Part shown: positions 1-7,662 of the stretch, piece by piece | Layout of the letters: every line of letters begins with the position of its first letter | Position numbering within the stretch: the stretch's first letter is position 1 | From: UBA1081 sp045639185 | GTDB taxonomy: Bacteria > Bacillota > Clostridia > Oscillospirales > Acutalibacteraceae | NCBI GenBank assembly: GCA_045639185.1 | Contig: JAZUCO010000160.1 | Span: 1-26,589 of the forward strand | DNA length: 26,589 nt | Direction of reading: 5' to 3' | Program-made: the position numbers and the translations under genes | Notes under the pieces: generated by a model | Told to the model about the DNA's origin: nothing | Database searches by the model: none | The model's input: only the letters and a program-made list of their open reading frames with translations

Positions 1-420
1 ATCTGCAAAACTGCAATTGTACAGATCTGCCTCAACATTGTAAATGCCGTTGCCGTTTTCGTCTGCTCTGATTCTTTCACCGAGAATTGAGCCGAGTGTG
101 TCTGCAAAAGCCTGAGCAAACTTACCGTCTGTATCCTGCTGTGTGAAAAGAACTTTCACAAGAGGAACAAGAACGTTCTTGAGTGCAGTCATTACAATTG
201 AACCTGTATCTTCAAGGAAGAAAGGTGCTTCGTAATCGGTGTTGATTGTGCCGTCATCATTATAAAGATAAGTTGCTGACTGCATAAGACCGGGTACGAT
301 GATTGAGGGAGTATTTCCGCAATCACAAGGTTCTTTTGCAGAACCTGTAATTACAAAAACAGAAAAACAAAGAACAACGCTGAGAAGTATACTGAGTGCC
401 TTTTTCATTTTACTTTTCAT
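1..420 (-). CDS. Secreted alpha/beta-hydrolase-like protein (N-terminal part, runs off the window)
   Basis: An open frame of 140 codons reads from an ATG at 420 to the window edge with no stop, so the C-terminus is missing. The N-terminus is a clear signal peptide: a KSKMKK charged start, a hydrophobic stretch ALSILLSVVLCFSVFVI, and a cleavage-like TGSA-KE. A short Cys pair (CDCG) follows, then IIVPGLMQSATYLY. This resembles the first strand and oxyanion-loop region of lipase-like alpha/beta hydrolases, in which a PG motif opens the fold. The serine nucleophile would lie outside the window, so the enzyme class is inferred. The start is fixed by AGGAGG at about 428-434, 7-8 bases upstream. It follows the MFS gene on the same strand after 19 bases, so the two are probably co-transcribed. 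Confidence 0.5.
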   Translation of the reverse strand, partial: MKSKMKKALSILLSVVLCFSVFVITGSAKEPCDCGNTPSIIVPGLMQSATYLYNDDGTINTDYEAPFFLEDTGSIVMTALKNVLVPLVKVLFTQQDTDGKFAQAFADTLGSILGERIRADENGNGIYNVEADLYNCSFAD

Positions 421-439
421 TATTTATTCCTCCTGATTT

Positions 440-2329
440 TTAATCGTCCTGTGCTGCTGCTTTGACAATTTCATCGGGTACTGCTTCGCCGTGTTTAACG
501 AAGATTATCATAAGAAGTGCCATTACAAAAGCAACGGGGCTGTAATAGAACAATGACATATATGTGCCTGCAAACATTCTTATAAAGCCGTAGAGAATGG
601 GTGATGCAATCTGAGCTGAGAATGTTGCTGTGTAATAATAACCTGTGAATGTGCCGACTTTTTCAATACCGCCGATATCAAGAACAAGGGGAAGAGTGTT
701 AACGGTAATGAACATATTTGCAGCACCGCCGAGAACAAGAACGGGGAAGATAAGAATGCCGAGAACCTTTGTGATATCCTTGACTGTGTCTGAAACGATC
801 TGCATTGCTTCTGAGAATGTAGCAGTTTCTGTTTCAAGAACAACTTTAACAACATTCATTACACCGTCGTGAAGGACTTTAACATCTTCACCTGTCTGTT
901 CAGCGATGAATGCGTCAAGCTTTGCATACTTTTCAAGTTCTGAAGCTGCAACACCGCCCTGTTCAAGAGCATTGTTGTATGAAATATAACCGTCTACAGT
1001 AAGCACATCATCTTCTGTAAGCTCAATGCCTGCATCTTTTGCTTCTGCAGAAAGTTCAGCATTGTACTCATTGATCTGATCACTGACAGTAATATATGCG
1101 CCGTTTACCTGAACATACTTTGTGATTGAAAGGTTGTTTGAACCGAGCATCACAACAAATATGCTGAAGAAAAGCATAAATGCAACAAGGAATACTGCAA
1201 GACCTGCCATAATTGTCTTTTTTCTGCCTATCTTCTTACCGACTTTACCTGCAGGGATAGCTGCAAGAGCGGAGAAAACAAGGAAAATAAGCATAAGAGT
1301 TGAAGCGTCAGCCGCTGTCTTATGAAGAATTTCCTGAGCAAAGAGTGAGAAGAATGTTGTGATAGCATTTGTACCGCAGAAAAGGAAGAAAAGGCAGATA
1401 AGCATAAACACAAGACTCTTTCTTTCTGCGCCTGAAAGCACCATAGCCTTTCTTGCTGCTTTTTCTGCAGCTTTTGCTTCTTTTTCAGCTTTTCTTTTTG
1501 CTTCAGCATCAGCATAAGCATTTGCTTCGCCCTTAAGTTTAATGCTTGTATCCTGCTCTTTTACAAAGAAGAGAAGAACAAGCATACCGATAATCATAAC
1601 AATTGAACCGATTGCAAAAACATAGGGAAAAGAAAGCTCTTCCTGAGCTGTGATCTGAGCAGCAGTAACGCCTGTGAACAAGATGCACAGAGCAATTGCA
1701 AGTTTACCGGCAACCATACCAACAGCACCGCCGACACCACCCATAAGGTTGATGACTGCATTACCTTCACTTCTGAGAGCGGGCGGTGTAAGGTCAGGCA
1801 TAAGTGCAACAACAGGTGCACGCCAGAGTGACATACTGAAAACAAACAGAATAACACAGATCATTGTAAGAGGAAGTGAACTTGTGTTATTTGCAATTAT
1901 GGGAATAAGGAAGAAAAGAAGTGCTGAAATGGGAGCACAGCCTACGATGAAAGGACGGCGTTTGCCGAGCTTTGAATGGCATCTGTCTGAAAGCTTACCG
2001 AATGTGGGCTGGAAAATAACACCGAAAATGTTATCAAAGGTCATTATGATACCGATGAATAACGGAACGAGTGTAAATCCGCCACCTGCAAGAGCAACTT
2101 CTTCACCCTGAGCTGCCGCAAGATCTGTAAGGAACGGAAGCTTCTGCACAAGATAATCGCTCCATGCAGTTACGGTTGCGCTCTTTGTGAGAAGATTATT
2201 GAGAATTCGTGTAATATAAGGGTCATATATTGCCCATGCAATTGATGTTGCAAGGAAGCCGAAACCAGTGAGAATGGTCTTTTTATAATTAAGTTTCGTC
2301 TCCGGTGCATTGTTTTTTACATCTGACAT
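440..2329 (-). CDS. MFS transporter, GPH/SLC45-like, with long extracytoplasmic insertion
   Basis: A 629-residue polytopic membrane protein, probably a sugar or glycoside:cation symporter. An MFS motif-A-like segment (GKLSDRCHSKLGKRRPF) lies near residues 106-126, and many hydrophobic helices cover the rest. Two features are unusual. A charged, Ala/Lys/Glu-rich cytoplasmic loop at about 253-300 is likely a helix or coiled coil. An acidic, soluble stretch of about 120 residues at roughly 393-515 lies between two C-terminal-half helices and should face outward; it makes the protein longer than the usual 450-500 residues. I chose the ATG at 2329 (protein starts MSDVKNN). An upstream in-frame codon at 2410 lies inside the -35 box of the promoter at 2382-2410, so it cannot be the start of that transcript. 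AAGGAAGG precedes the chosen start. Substrate is unknown. Confidence 0.8.
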   Translation of the reverse strand: MSDVKNNAPETKLNYKKTILTGFGFLATSIAWAIYDPYITRILNNLLTKSATVTAWSDYLVQKLPFLTDLAAAQGEEVALAGGGFTLVPLFIGIIMTFDNIFGVIFQPTFGKLSDRCHSKLGKRRPFIVGCAPISALLFFLIPIIANNTSSLPLTMICVILFVFSMSLWRAPVVALMPDLTPPALRSEGNAVINLMGGVGGAVGMVAGKLAIALCILFTGVTAAQITAQEELSFPYVFAIGSIVMIIGMLVLLFFVKEQDTSIKLKGEANAYADAEAKRKAEKEAKAAEKAARKAMVLSGAERKSLVFMLICLFFLFCGTNAITTFFSLFAQEILHKTAADASTLMLIFLVFSALAAIPAGKVGKKIGRKKTIMAGLAVFLVAFMLFFSIFVVMLGSNNLSITKYVQVNGAYITVSDQINEYNAELSAEAKDAGIELTEDDVLTVDGYISYNNALEQGGVAASELEKYAKLDAFIAEQTGEDVKVLHDGVMNVVKVVLETETATFSEAMQIVSDTVKDITKVLGILIFPVLVLGGAANMFITVNTLPLVLDIGGIEKVGTFTGYYYTATFSAQIASPILYGFIRMFAGTYMSLFYYSPVAFVMALLMIIFVKHGEAVPDEIVKAAAQDD

Positions 2330-2361
2330 AAGACACCCTTCCTTTCGCTTGATTATGTACG

Positions 2362-2374
2362 GAACATAGTGTTC
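2362..2374. promoter_or_regulatory. Candidate operator GAACA-TAG-TGTTC
   Basis: A perfect 5-bp inverted repeat with a 3-bp centre lies just downstream of the -10 box of the minus-strand MFS promoter, so it would overlap the first transcribed bases. Placement fits a repressor site. No regulator gene is adjacent, and a 5-bp arm can occur by chance. Confidence 0.3.
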
Positions 2375-2381
2375 TTTGTAA

Positions 2382-2410
2382 ATTATAGCAATCAGACAAA
2401 AAATAGTCAA
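2382..2410 (-). promoter_or_regulatory. SigA-type promoter of the MFS transporter gene
   Basis: On the minus strand TTGACT (2410-2405) is followed after exactly 17 bases by TATAAT (2387-2382). Transcription would start near 2375 and give a leader of about 45 bases before the ATG at 2329. Confidence 0.75.
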
Positions 2411-2463
2411 CAGATTTTTGTATATTTTCTATACAAAAAATAATTTTATTATGATTTTTCCTC

Positions 2464-2492
2464 TTGAAATTATACTGATTATATATTATACT
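2464..2492 (+). promoter_or_regulatory. Promoter of the GPH symporter gene, with a 12-bp direct repeat
   Basis: TTGAAA (2464-2469) and TATACT (2487-2492) are 17 bases apart. The -10 box lies inside the second of two identical 12-mers ATTATACTGATT (2469-2480 and 2485-2496), offset by 16 bp. The repeat may be chance AT-rich sequence or a regulator site. The promoter is divergent from the MFS promoter, with the two -35 elements about 54 bp apart. Confidence 0.6.
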
Positions 2493-2522
2493 GATTACAA
2501 ATATAACTAAGGTGGTGTTCAG

Positions 2523-4028
2523 ATGCCGAAGGTTGACGAAATTTCCGTAACAGAAGAAACCACTTCTCTTGCACTCAGAAACAGAAGATTTGTCGGCAAG
2601 CGAGAAACTTTAGCTTACGTCCTGAACGACGCAGCAGCCACAATGAATATTGACGATTTCAAAGAACGTTATATCTACGACGTTGTTAAAATCGACTTCA
2701 GTCTTCTCGCACTCCAGTCATCAATTTCAACCATTTGGGACGCTATTAATGACACATTCATCGGTGTTATTGTAGAAAAAACAAGAACAAGATGGGGTAA
2801 ATTCAAACCGTATGTATTGCTCGGTGAAATTCCGCTGTCAATTCTCGGTATGTGGTATTGGCTCATTCCTTTCCTTTTTCCCAACACTCCCGGTGATTAT
2901 CTTCCCAAATTCATATTCTTCTTTGCAATGTCGCTGATTACCGAAACAGCTCAGACATTCACAGCAATTGCAAAAACAGGTTTCCTTTCAACCATAACAC
3001 CGGAGCCGATTGAACGATCCCGATTGATTGCCCTTGCAAACCTTGCAAGCCATCTTTGTGAAGACCTGCCGAAACAAGCATTCGGTATTTTCTATGACCT
3101 TGTTATCAACAAAGTGCTCAAGATAGAACTTCCGAAGCTCTTTGCAACATTCGGTATCGGCTGTTCGGTTCTTTCGGTAACATTTATTCTTTACTATTAT
3201 ATGCACAGCAAAGAACGTGTCAGACAGACGATCAGCAAACCCACGGTCAAGCAATCGCTTAAATCCGTTATTAACAACAAACCGATGCTTATTTCTCTGC
3301 TTTCATCGTTCCTTTCAGGTTTCTCAATCAGCAAAAGCCGTACAAACTTCTATGTTGACGTTATCGGTTCAATCACATGGAAAACAATTGTCGGTATCCC
3401 TGCATTCCCCGTCAAGTTCATCAGCTACAGCTTCGTTGAACCCCTCAGAAAGAGATTTTCAACAAAAGCTCTCTGGATCTTTGAAGATGCATGGACAGAT
3501 ATGCTGTGGATGATTGTTTTCGGTATCGGTTCAATCAACAAGAACTTTATGAAAAAAGGTGTCATTCTTCCTCTTATGGGGCTTGAAGAAATCTTTGAAA
3601 TGTGTGTTTACGGCTTAAGACGAGTAATTCCTGCAGAAATCAATAACGAAGCTATGGACTACTGCGAATGGAAAAACGGTTACCGTTCAGAAGCTATGAC
3701 AGGCGTTACAATGTCAACAATCTCAAAAATTCAGCAGGCTGTTATGAGTATCATCAACAACCTCGTTATGGAAAAAATCGGTTACATACAAGGAAAAGAA
3801 GTCGGCACACAGTCAGACAAGACAAAATGGTGGATCTTTGCGCTGGGCACAGGTATCCCCATCATTTCATCCAGCCTTGGTATTGTTCCCAAGTTCTTCT
3901 ATCCCCTTTCTGCAAAAACAAGAGAGCAGATGTATAAAGAACTGTTCGAAAGACGCAGACAGAAAGCTAATCTTGTTGAAAACGCAACAAGTGAAGAACT
4001 TGAAGAAATCGCTAAAAACGAATTCTGA
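2523..4028 (+). CDS. GPH family (MelB-like) sugar:cation symporter
   Basis: A 501-residue membrane protein of the glycoside-pentoside-hexuronide:cation symporter type. Family features visible are the N-terminal YVLNDAAATM region, an NDTFIGVIVEKTRTRWGKFKPYVL loop equivalent to the DP-hG-hhaDrTrtrwGrfRP motif, and DYCEWKNGYRSEAMTG in the C-terminal half, matching the family DYVEWKTGxRaEG signature. The C-terminal tail is charged and cytoplasmic. AAGGTGGTG (2509-2517) precedes the ATG. The gene is transcribed away from the MFS transporter and ends at a two-way terminator facing the phage operon. A GH31 glycosidase lies 7 kb further on; GPH transporters are often paired with such enzymes, so oligosaccharide or glycoside uptake is plausible. 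The exact substrate cannot be read from the sequence. Confidence 0.85.
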   Translation: MPKVDEISVTEETTSLALRNRRFVGKRETLAYVLNDAAATMNIDDFKERYIYDVVKIDFSLLALQSSISTIWDAINDTFIGVIVEKTRTRWGKFKPYVLLGEIPLSILGMWYWLIPFLFPNTPGDYLPKFIFFFAMSLITETAQTFTAIAKTGFLSTITPEPIERSRLIALANLASHLCEDLPKQAFGIFYDLVINKVLKIELPKLFATFGIGCSVLSVTFILYYYMHSKERVRQTISKPTVKQSLKSVINNKPMLISLLSSFLSGFSISKSRTNFYVDVIGSITWKTIVGIPAFPVKFISYSFVEPLRKRFSTKALWIFEDAWTDMLWMIVFGIGSINKNFMKKGVILPLMGLEEIFEMCVYGLRRVIPAEINNEAMDYCEWKNGYRSEAMTGVTMSTISKIQQAVMSIINNLVMEKIGYIQGKEVGTQSDKTKWWIFALGTGIPIISSSLGIVPKFFYPLSAKTREQMYKELFERRRQKANLVENATSEELEEIAKNEF

Positions 4029-4048
4029 TAATAGCATAAAAAATCGGC

Positions 4049-4082
4049 TTGTGCGGGTTATTCCGCACAACCCTTTTTATTT
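4049..4082. terminator. Bidirectional intrinsic terminator
   Basis: Perfect 8-bp stem TTGTGCGG (4049-4056)/CCGCACAA (4063-4070) with a 6-base loop. On the plus strand it is followed by CCCTTTTTATTT, and on the minus strand by a T-run complementary to about 4037-4044. It ends both the GPH gene and the convergent phage operon, whose last stop codon lies at 4081-4083. Confidence 0.8.
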
Positions 4083-4539
4083 AGTTTTCGATTGAAAATG
4101 ATACAGTTGATGCCTTGTCACGCTCAAGAGTTTCACTTATTGTAAACACAGTCTTGAGAAACAATGAATCGGTATTTCTGATATATTCAAGTTCATCAGA
4201 TGTAACATCGCTGATTGAAAAAGATGTATTGAACAGAAGAAGCTCCACAATGGAGTCAAACAACTGAAAACATCCCGTTCCGCCGACACTTCTTGGAACA
4301 TGAATGCCGATTGTGAATTTTGTCTGCGCAATACGGCTGTCTGTAATCACGGTACCCGTTTCATCTGTTGTGTTATCAAGCACTTTGATTGATTTTGCTC
4401 CAAAAACAACAACAGGCTTTTCAAGAGGAGTCTTTTTTGAATTTACGGGAAACTGCGTACAGAATGAACAATCAGAAAAAGACGGCAGATCCGAATACCA
4501 CTCACAAAGTCTGTCAGGCAATACAGAAAGCAATGACAT
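4081..4539 (-). CDS. Probable phage tail terminator/tail completion protein
   Basis: 152 residues, last gene of the phage head operon. No motif is decisive. The pattern VVVFGAKSIKVLDN, then TKFTIGIHVPRSVGGTGCFQLFDSIVELLL, then a beta-rich C-terminus resembles small proteins that cap siphophage tails and are encoded after the head-closure gene: a short helix packed on a sheet, with an xIxIYVPKxxGG-like strand. The position (after connector and head-closure genes) supports this more than the sequence does. GAAAGGAGA lies 8 bases before the ATG, and the upstream gene ends 5 bases earlier. Normally the major tail protein gene would follow; here the operon ends. Confidence 0.45.
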   Translation of the reverse strand: MSLLSVLPDRLCEWYSDLPSFSDCSFCTQFPVNSKKTPLEKPVVVFGAKSIKVLDNTTDETGTVITDSRIAQTKFTIGIHVPRSVGGTGCFQLFDSIVELLLFNTSFSISDVTSDELEYIRNTDSLFLKTVFTISETLERDKASTVSFSIEN

Positions 4540-4544
4540 TTTAC

Positions 4545-4922
4545 TTATCTCCTTTCAATAAAATGATTATACTGCGGATATTTTCCGTCTGTATGTTCTT
4601 TGACCACAGCCCAGAGATAAAGAACTTCATCACCAAAATAAATTTTCTCCATTCTGTCAATGTGGTATTTTCTTTCACCGTCGTACAGATAACCTTTATC
4701 ACCAAGGCTTTCAAGTTTTGCAGACGGTGGTGCAATAAGCAGGTAATAACCGCTGTCGTTCACACCGATATCTGTGGGAATTCCCTCAAGATACATTTTG
4801 TTTTTATATCGCAGAGGCGAAAGAATACATCTTTCCTGCTGAATCACATTACAAACGGAATCCGCAAACATAATGTTTCTTCCGAATTTCCTTATATAGT
4901 AAGAAACACTGGAAATCTTCAT
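4545..4922 (-). CDS. Probable phage head-closure protein
   Basis: 125 residues starting MKISSVSYYIRKFGRN. An upstream in-frame Met at 4955 lies inside the preceding gene and has no ribosome site, whereas AGGGTGGTG precedes 4922. The sequence is beta-rich, with a GYYLLIAPPS strand and a DGERKYHIDRMEKIYFGDEVLYLWAVV block. The latter resembles the small beta-barrel head-closure or stopper proteins (a strand pair ending in a Y-x-I element, followed by a surface loop and a final strand). The gene begins 4 bases after the connector gene. The assignment rests on this pattern and gene order, not on a recognised family signature. Confidence 0.45.
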   Translation of the reverse strand: MKISSVSYYIRKFGRNIMFADSVCNVIQQERCILSPLRYKNKMYLEGIPTDIGVNDSGYYLLIAPPSAKLESLGDKGYLYDGERKYHIDRMEKIYFGDEVLYLWAVVKEHTDGKYPQYNHFIERR

Positions 4923-4926
4923 TCTG

Positions 4927-5280
4927 TCACACCACCCTGAAAACAAAATCATCATCGCAGAACAGCGGTGCGGCTTCGCTCAGAGCCGTATCCCTGAAAC
5001 GGATAACGGCATCTGATTGAGATGAACTGCCTTTTCTCACCGTGATATCACCTGCTTTGAAATAACTGATTTCTCCTTCGGGGATATTATTGAAAAGCAC
5101 ATAATTACAGTATGCAACTGCTGCTGCCGCTGTAAGCAGGCGGATATCGGACGCATCAACACCCGCCCGAAGCTTTTCTCCAAGCACAACTGCAGCACTT
5201 TCGCAAAACGGCATAACACTGTCGTCAACTGCAGGGCACAACTGTTTCAGCTTTTCAAAAACCTTTCGTGAATCAGGCAT
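4927..5280 (-). CDS. Phage head-tail connector-like protein
   Basis: 117 residues, mostly alpha-helical in the first 80 (FEKLKQLCP, SVMPFCESAAVVLGEKL, RLLTAAAAVAYCNYVLF), then a beta-like ISYFKAGDITVRKG segment and a final helix. This order (helical bundle, then a tip loop with a VRKG strand) is typical of gp6/gp15-type adaptor proteins that bind the portal. The ATG overlaps the last base of the capsid stop codon (TGATG at 5282-5278), so translation is coupled to the major capsid gene. Confidence 0.55.
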   Translation of the reverse strand: MPDSRKVFEKLKQLCPAVDDSVMPFCESAAVVLGEKLRAGVDASDIRLLTAAAAVAYCNYVLFNNIPEGEISYFKAGDITVRKGSSSQSDAVIRFRDTALSEAAPLFCDDDFVFRVV

Positions 5281-6287
5281 CAGACAGAAAGCACCTTTGA
5301 TGCGTCTGTGAAGATTTTTGAGAAACCTGCAGTACAGGTTACTGAAGCACGTTCAAGCTGTCTGTCAATAAGCTTGTCGTATTCGGTAATAATACCGCCG
5401 GCTTCAACCATTTCAAGAGCACAGCTCTTGTCAAGACCGATAATCATATCTGAAGGCACGGCGGAAGATCTGATAAGTGATGCACCGAGAGGTGTGATCA
5501 TCTTGCCTGTAGCGTGGAAATTAAGACCTGCCGCAGCATCTCTGAATTCAGCAAGAGAAAGAAGCTTCTGAGTTGTTTCGGGAGATGCAATCATTGCAGA
5601 AAGCTCATAGGGTGAGAACTTATTCCAGAATGAAATAACATCTGCATAATCAAGTGTTCCGCTTGTTGCAACATTCACTTTTTCGGCTGCATTGTTATTG
5701 CCGTCACCATTCACAAGCACATTTACGGCATCATTGAGCTGACTTCTTGCAATATAAAGACCGATCTGACGGAGTGTAACGGTAAAAAGGTCAAGACGCT
5801 GGAATCTGATTGCTTCGTAGGAAGAAACAAGCATTCTGCCTCTCTTGTGAAGAGTCACAAGATTTTCCTGAGTTGTGATTGTTGTCTGAGGAATTGAAGC
5901 ACCCTCTGCAACAATTTTAAGCTCCTTGTCATCTTCGGAAGGAACAGATGTGATTGAACGGTAATCAAGACCGTTGATTGCTGTTCTTGAAGCGATAATA
6001 CCTGAAAGCACATCTGCATCTTCCATCCCCTGTCTTACAGCTCTTGAAACATATTCGGGGAAAAGAGCCGCGGAATCGGTTGTCTGGAAAAATTTATCAA
6101 CTGTATCAGAGCCTTTTCCGCTTACTCTGATATCAAATCTTTTAAGCTGACGCTGAAAAGCATCGAGGTTTTCAAGAGGTGTGCCCTTGTAGTTTTCTGA
6201 AGGGTCAATTTCTTCAAGACAAGCTGTAAAGCCCTTTGAAGATGCATACATACCTTTTTCGAGTTTAATATTATTGAAATCTGACAT
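5280..6287 (-). CDS. Phage major capsid protein (HK97-fold type)
   Basis: 335 residues. The middle part carries typical tailed-phage capsid features: RSITSVPSEDDKELKIVAEGASIPQ (the inner-face E-loop to P-domain transition), TLHKRGRMLVSSYEAIRFQRLDLFTVTLRQIG (spine helix), and a C-terminal AMIASPETTQKLLSL ... PSDMIIGLDKSCALEM axial region. A helical N-terminal region of about 70 residues (LENLDAFQRQLKRFDI) could be the scaffold or delta part trimmed by the upstream protease. Ribosome site TAAGGAGGAA overlaps the stop codon of the decoration gene. The frame is intact, with no internal stops, so a capsid could be made. Confidence 0.8.
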   Translation of the reverse strand: MSDFNNIKLEKGMYASSKGFTACLEEIDPSENYKGTPLENLDAFQRQLKRFDIRVSGKGSDTVDKFFQTTDSAALFPEYVSRAVRQGMEDADVLSGIIASRTAINGLDYRSITSVPSEDDKELKIVAEGASIPQTTITTQENLVTLHKRGRMLVSSYEAIRFQRLDLFTVTLRQIGLYIARSQLNDAVNVLVNGDGNNNAAEKVNVATSGTLDYADVISFWNKFSPYELSAMIASPETTQKLLSLAEFRDAAAGLNFHATGKMITPLGASLIRSSAVPSDMIIGLDKSCALEMVEAGGIITEYDKLIDRQLERASVTCTAGFSKIFTDASKVLSV

Positions 6288-6301
6288 TGTTAATTTCCTC
6301 C

Positions 6302-6643
6302 TTAAATAATAATTCCTGCTGTTTTGTTAGCTGTATCAACATCAACTACAAGATATTCTCTGCCGTCTGCAGAAAGCTTGATTCCACCGTTGCCGTCTGC
6401 AGAAAGAGTGCAATAACCTGCTGCGGGAGCTGTGCCTGAGTATGTAAATGTTGCAAAACCATCAAGCTGCACGCAGGCAATTTCATTTTTTACATTTACT
6501 GCAATACCTGCAAAAGAATCGCCATCTTCACAAGGTGAAACCGTATAGTTATCTGTAATCTTAACAGGGTGTGACACGCAGACAATACCGTCTGTGTTGA
6601 ATGTTGCTGTATTTTCGCCGTAGCCTTTCATTGAAATTTTCAT
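6302..6643 (-). CDS. Small phage capsid decoration-like protein (DUF2190-like)
   Basis: 113 residues, beta-rich, with repeated Gly/Thr/Ala turns: DSFAGIAVNVKNEIACVQLDGFATFTYSG, then a GYCTLSADGNGGIKL segment and a final YLVVDVDTANKTAGIII strand. The arrangement (a potentially outdated input, a 'G-hAhxV' strand, then a G-h-v-x-v end) resembles DUF2190/head-decoration proteins that stabilise siphophage capsids. Location between the protease and the major capsid gene fits. AAAGGATG precedes the ATG with about 10 bases spacing. Another small structural role is possible. Confidence 0.5.
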   Translation of the reverse strand: MKISMKGYGENTATFNTDGIVCVSHPVKITDNYTVSPCEDGDSFAGIAVNVKNEIACVQLDGFATFTYSGTAPAAGYCTLSADGNGGIKLSADGREYLVVDVDTANKTAGIII

Positions 6644-6660
6644 TTTATTTATTCATCCTT

Positions 6661-7659
6661 TCAAATTCTGAATTGTGAGTTATCATTTGTATTTTTTGTT
6701 TTTTCCGGCACAAAACCGGGAGTATAAGATTCAAGTTTTTCGGCTCTGTCACCGAAAGCCTTATGAAGCATCATCACTTCATCTGTGCTGATTTTTGAGA
6801 GCACAGAACTCATCATTGCAGGGTCTGACTCGGGCAATGTGAATGCTGAAAGCGCAAGAATCTCCTTTTCAGCCTCGGTTCTTTTTGCCTTGCCTACCAT
6901 TGCATCTTCTTTCATTTTTCCGAGCATAATTCCGAATGCGCTGAGGGTATCAGCTTCGGGCTGTTCATCAAAAACCGTACCGAACATATGAGAAAGTTTC
7001 TGAACAAAATCTTTTTCCGTGCAAATATCCTTCTTGGCAACTGATTTTGAAACACCTGCATTTCTCTGGGCAGGCACCGCAACAAAAGACCATTCATATG
7101 CATCTGTAGGATTTTCAAGAATCACGTGACACTTCGTTTTGCCTGATTTTCTGCCGGCAATGTGATTACAGTCGTGGCTTCTGATATCTTTTCCGCAGAC
7201 CGAACAGATTTTGTTTTCCACAGAACAGCTTATGCTTACTTCTTTTTTGATACCGCAGTCAATCTCACTGATAAGTTGATTGTTTTTTTCGGTTCTGAGC
7301 ATATAACACCATGCTTTTATATATGTATACACTTCACCTGCGGCAGTAGTTTTTGATTCATCTCGGAGAATCTCTGTCTTATAGATTCTTGCGGTCTGAT
7401 CAGAACTTCTCATGCTGTGATCAAAGATACCCGTTACACCTTCAAACATATCCTTGAGAACGGTCAATGATTCAACGGAAAAACGTTCGTTATCACGGTC
7501 AATCTCATTATCACAGAGAATAACCGAAAAAGTGTAGATATCATTTGCGTCAGGAGTATTCCGTGCATAGCGTGAAATCAGAGAAAGAGCCTCGTCATCA
7601 GGCACACCGCTGCCCGGACAGACAGCCGACGCATTTTTAGTTATCATTTTTTCTTCCAT
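6661..7659 (-). CDS. Phage prohead maturation protease with Cys/His cluster
   Basis: 332 residues. Features of the caudoviral prohead serine protease group: DRDNERFSVESL, GIFDHSM with candidate catalytic His81, KEVSISCSV with candidate Ser142/Ser144, and YEWSFVAVPAQRNAGV at 188-203, which matches the family ending 'E-S-hV-xPA-xxA'. Between the Ser motif and that ending is a probable zinc-binding insertion, CSVCGKDIRSHDCNHIAG (Cys152, Cys155, Cys164, His166). The C-terminal 120 residues are helical and charged and could act as a scaffold. AAAGGAG (7667-7673) lies 7 bases before the ATG and overlaps the portal stop region. Processing of capsid subunits during head maturation is the likely role. 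Confidence 0.7.
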   Translation of the reverse strand: MEEKMITKNASAVCPGSGVPDDEALSLISRYARNTPDANDIYTFSVILCDNEIDRDNERFSVESLTVLKDMFEGVTGIFDHSMRSSDQTARIYKTEILRDESKTTAAGEVYTYIKAWCYMLRTEKNNQLISEIDCGIKKEVSISCSVENKICSVCGKDIRSHDCNHIAGRKSGKTKCHVILENPTDAYEWSFVAVPAQRNAGVSKSVAKKDICTEKDFVQKLSHMFGTVFDEQPEADTLSAFGIMLGKMKEDAMVGKAKRTEAEKEILALSAFTLPESDPAMMSSVLSKISTDEVMMLHKAFGDRAEKLESYTPGFVPEKTKNTNDNSQFRI

Positions 7660-7662
7660 ACA

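Noticed and set aside
2330..2410. N-terminal extension of the MFS transporter from 2410
   Set aside because: The upstream start codon lies in the -35 box of the gene's own promoter and has no ribosome site; the ATG at 2329 has one.
4389..4940. 183-codon plus-strand open frame across the phage neck genes
   Set aside because: It runs antisense to two coupled genes with good ribosome sites, has no ribosome site of its own and shows no recognisable domain.
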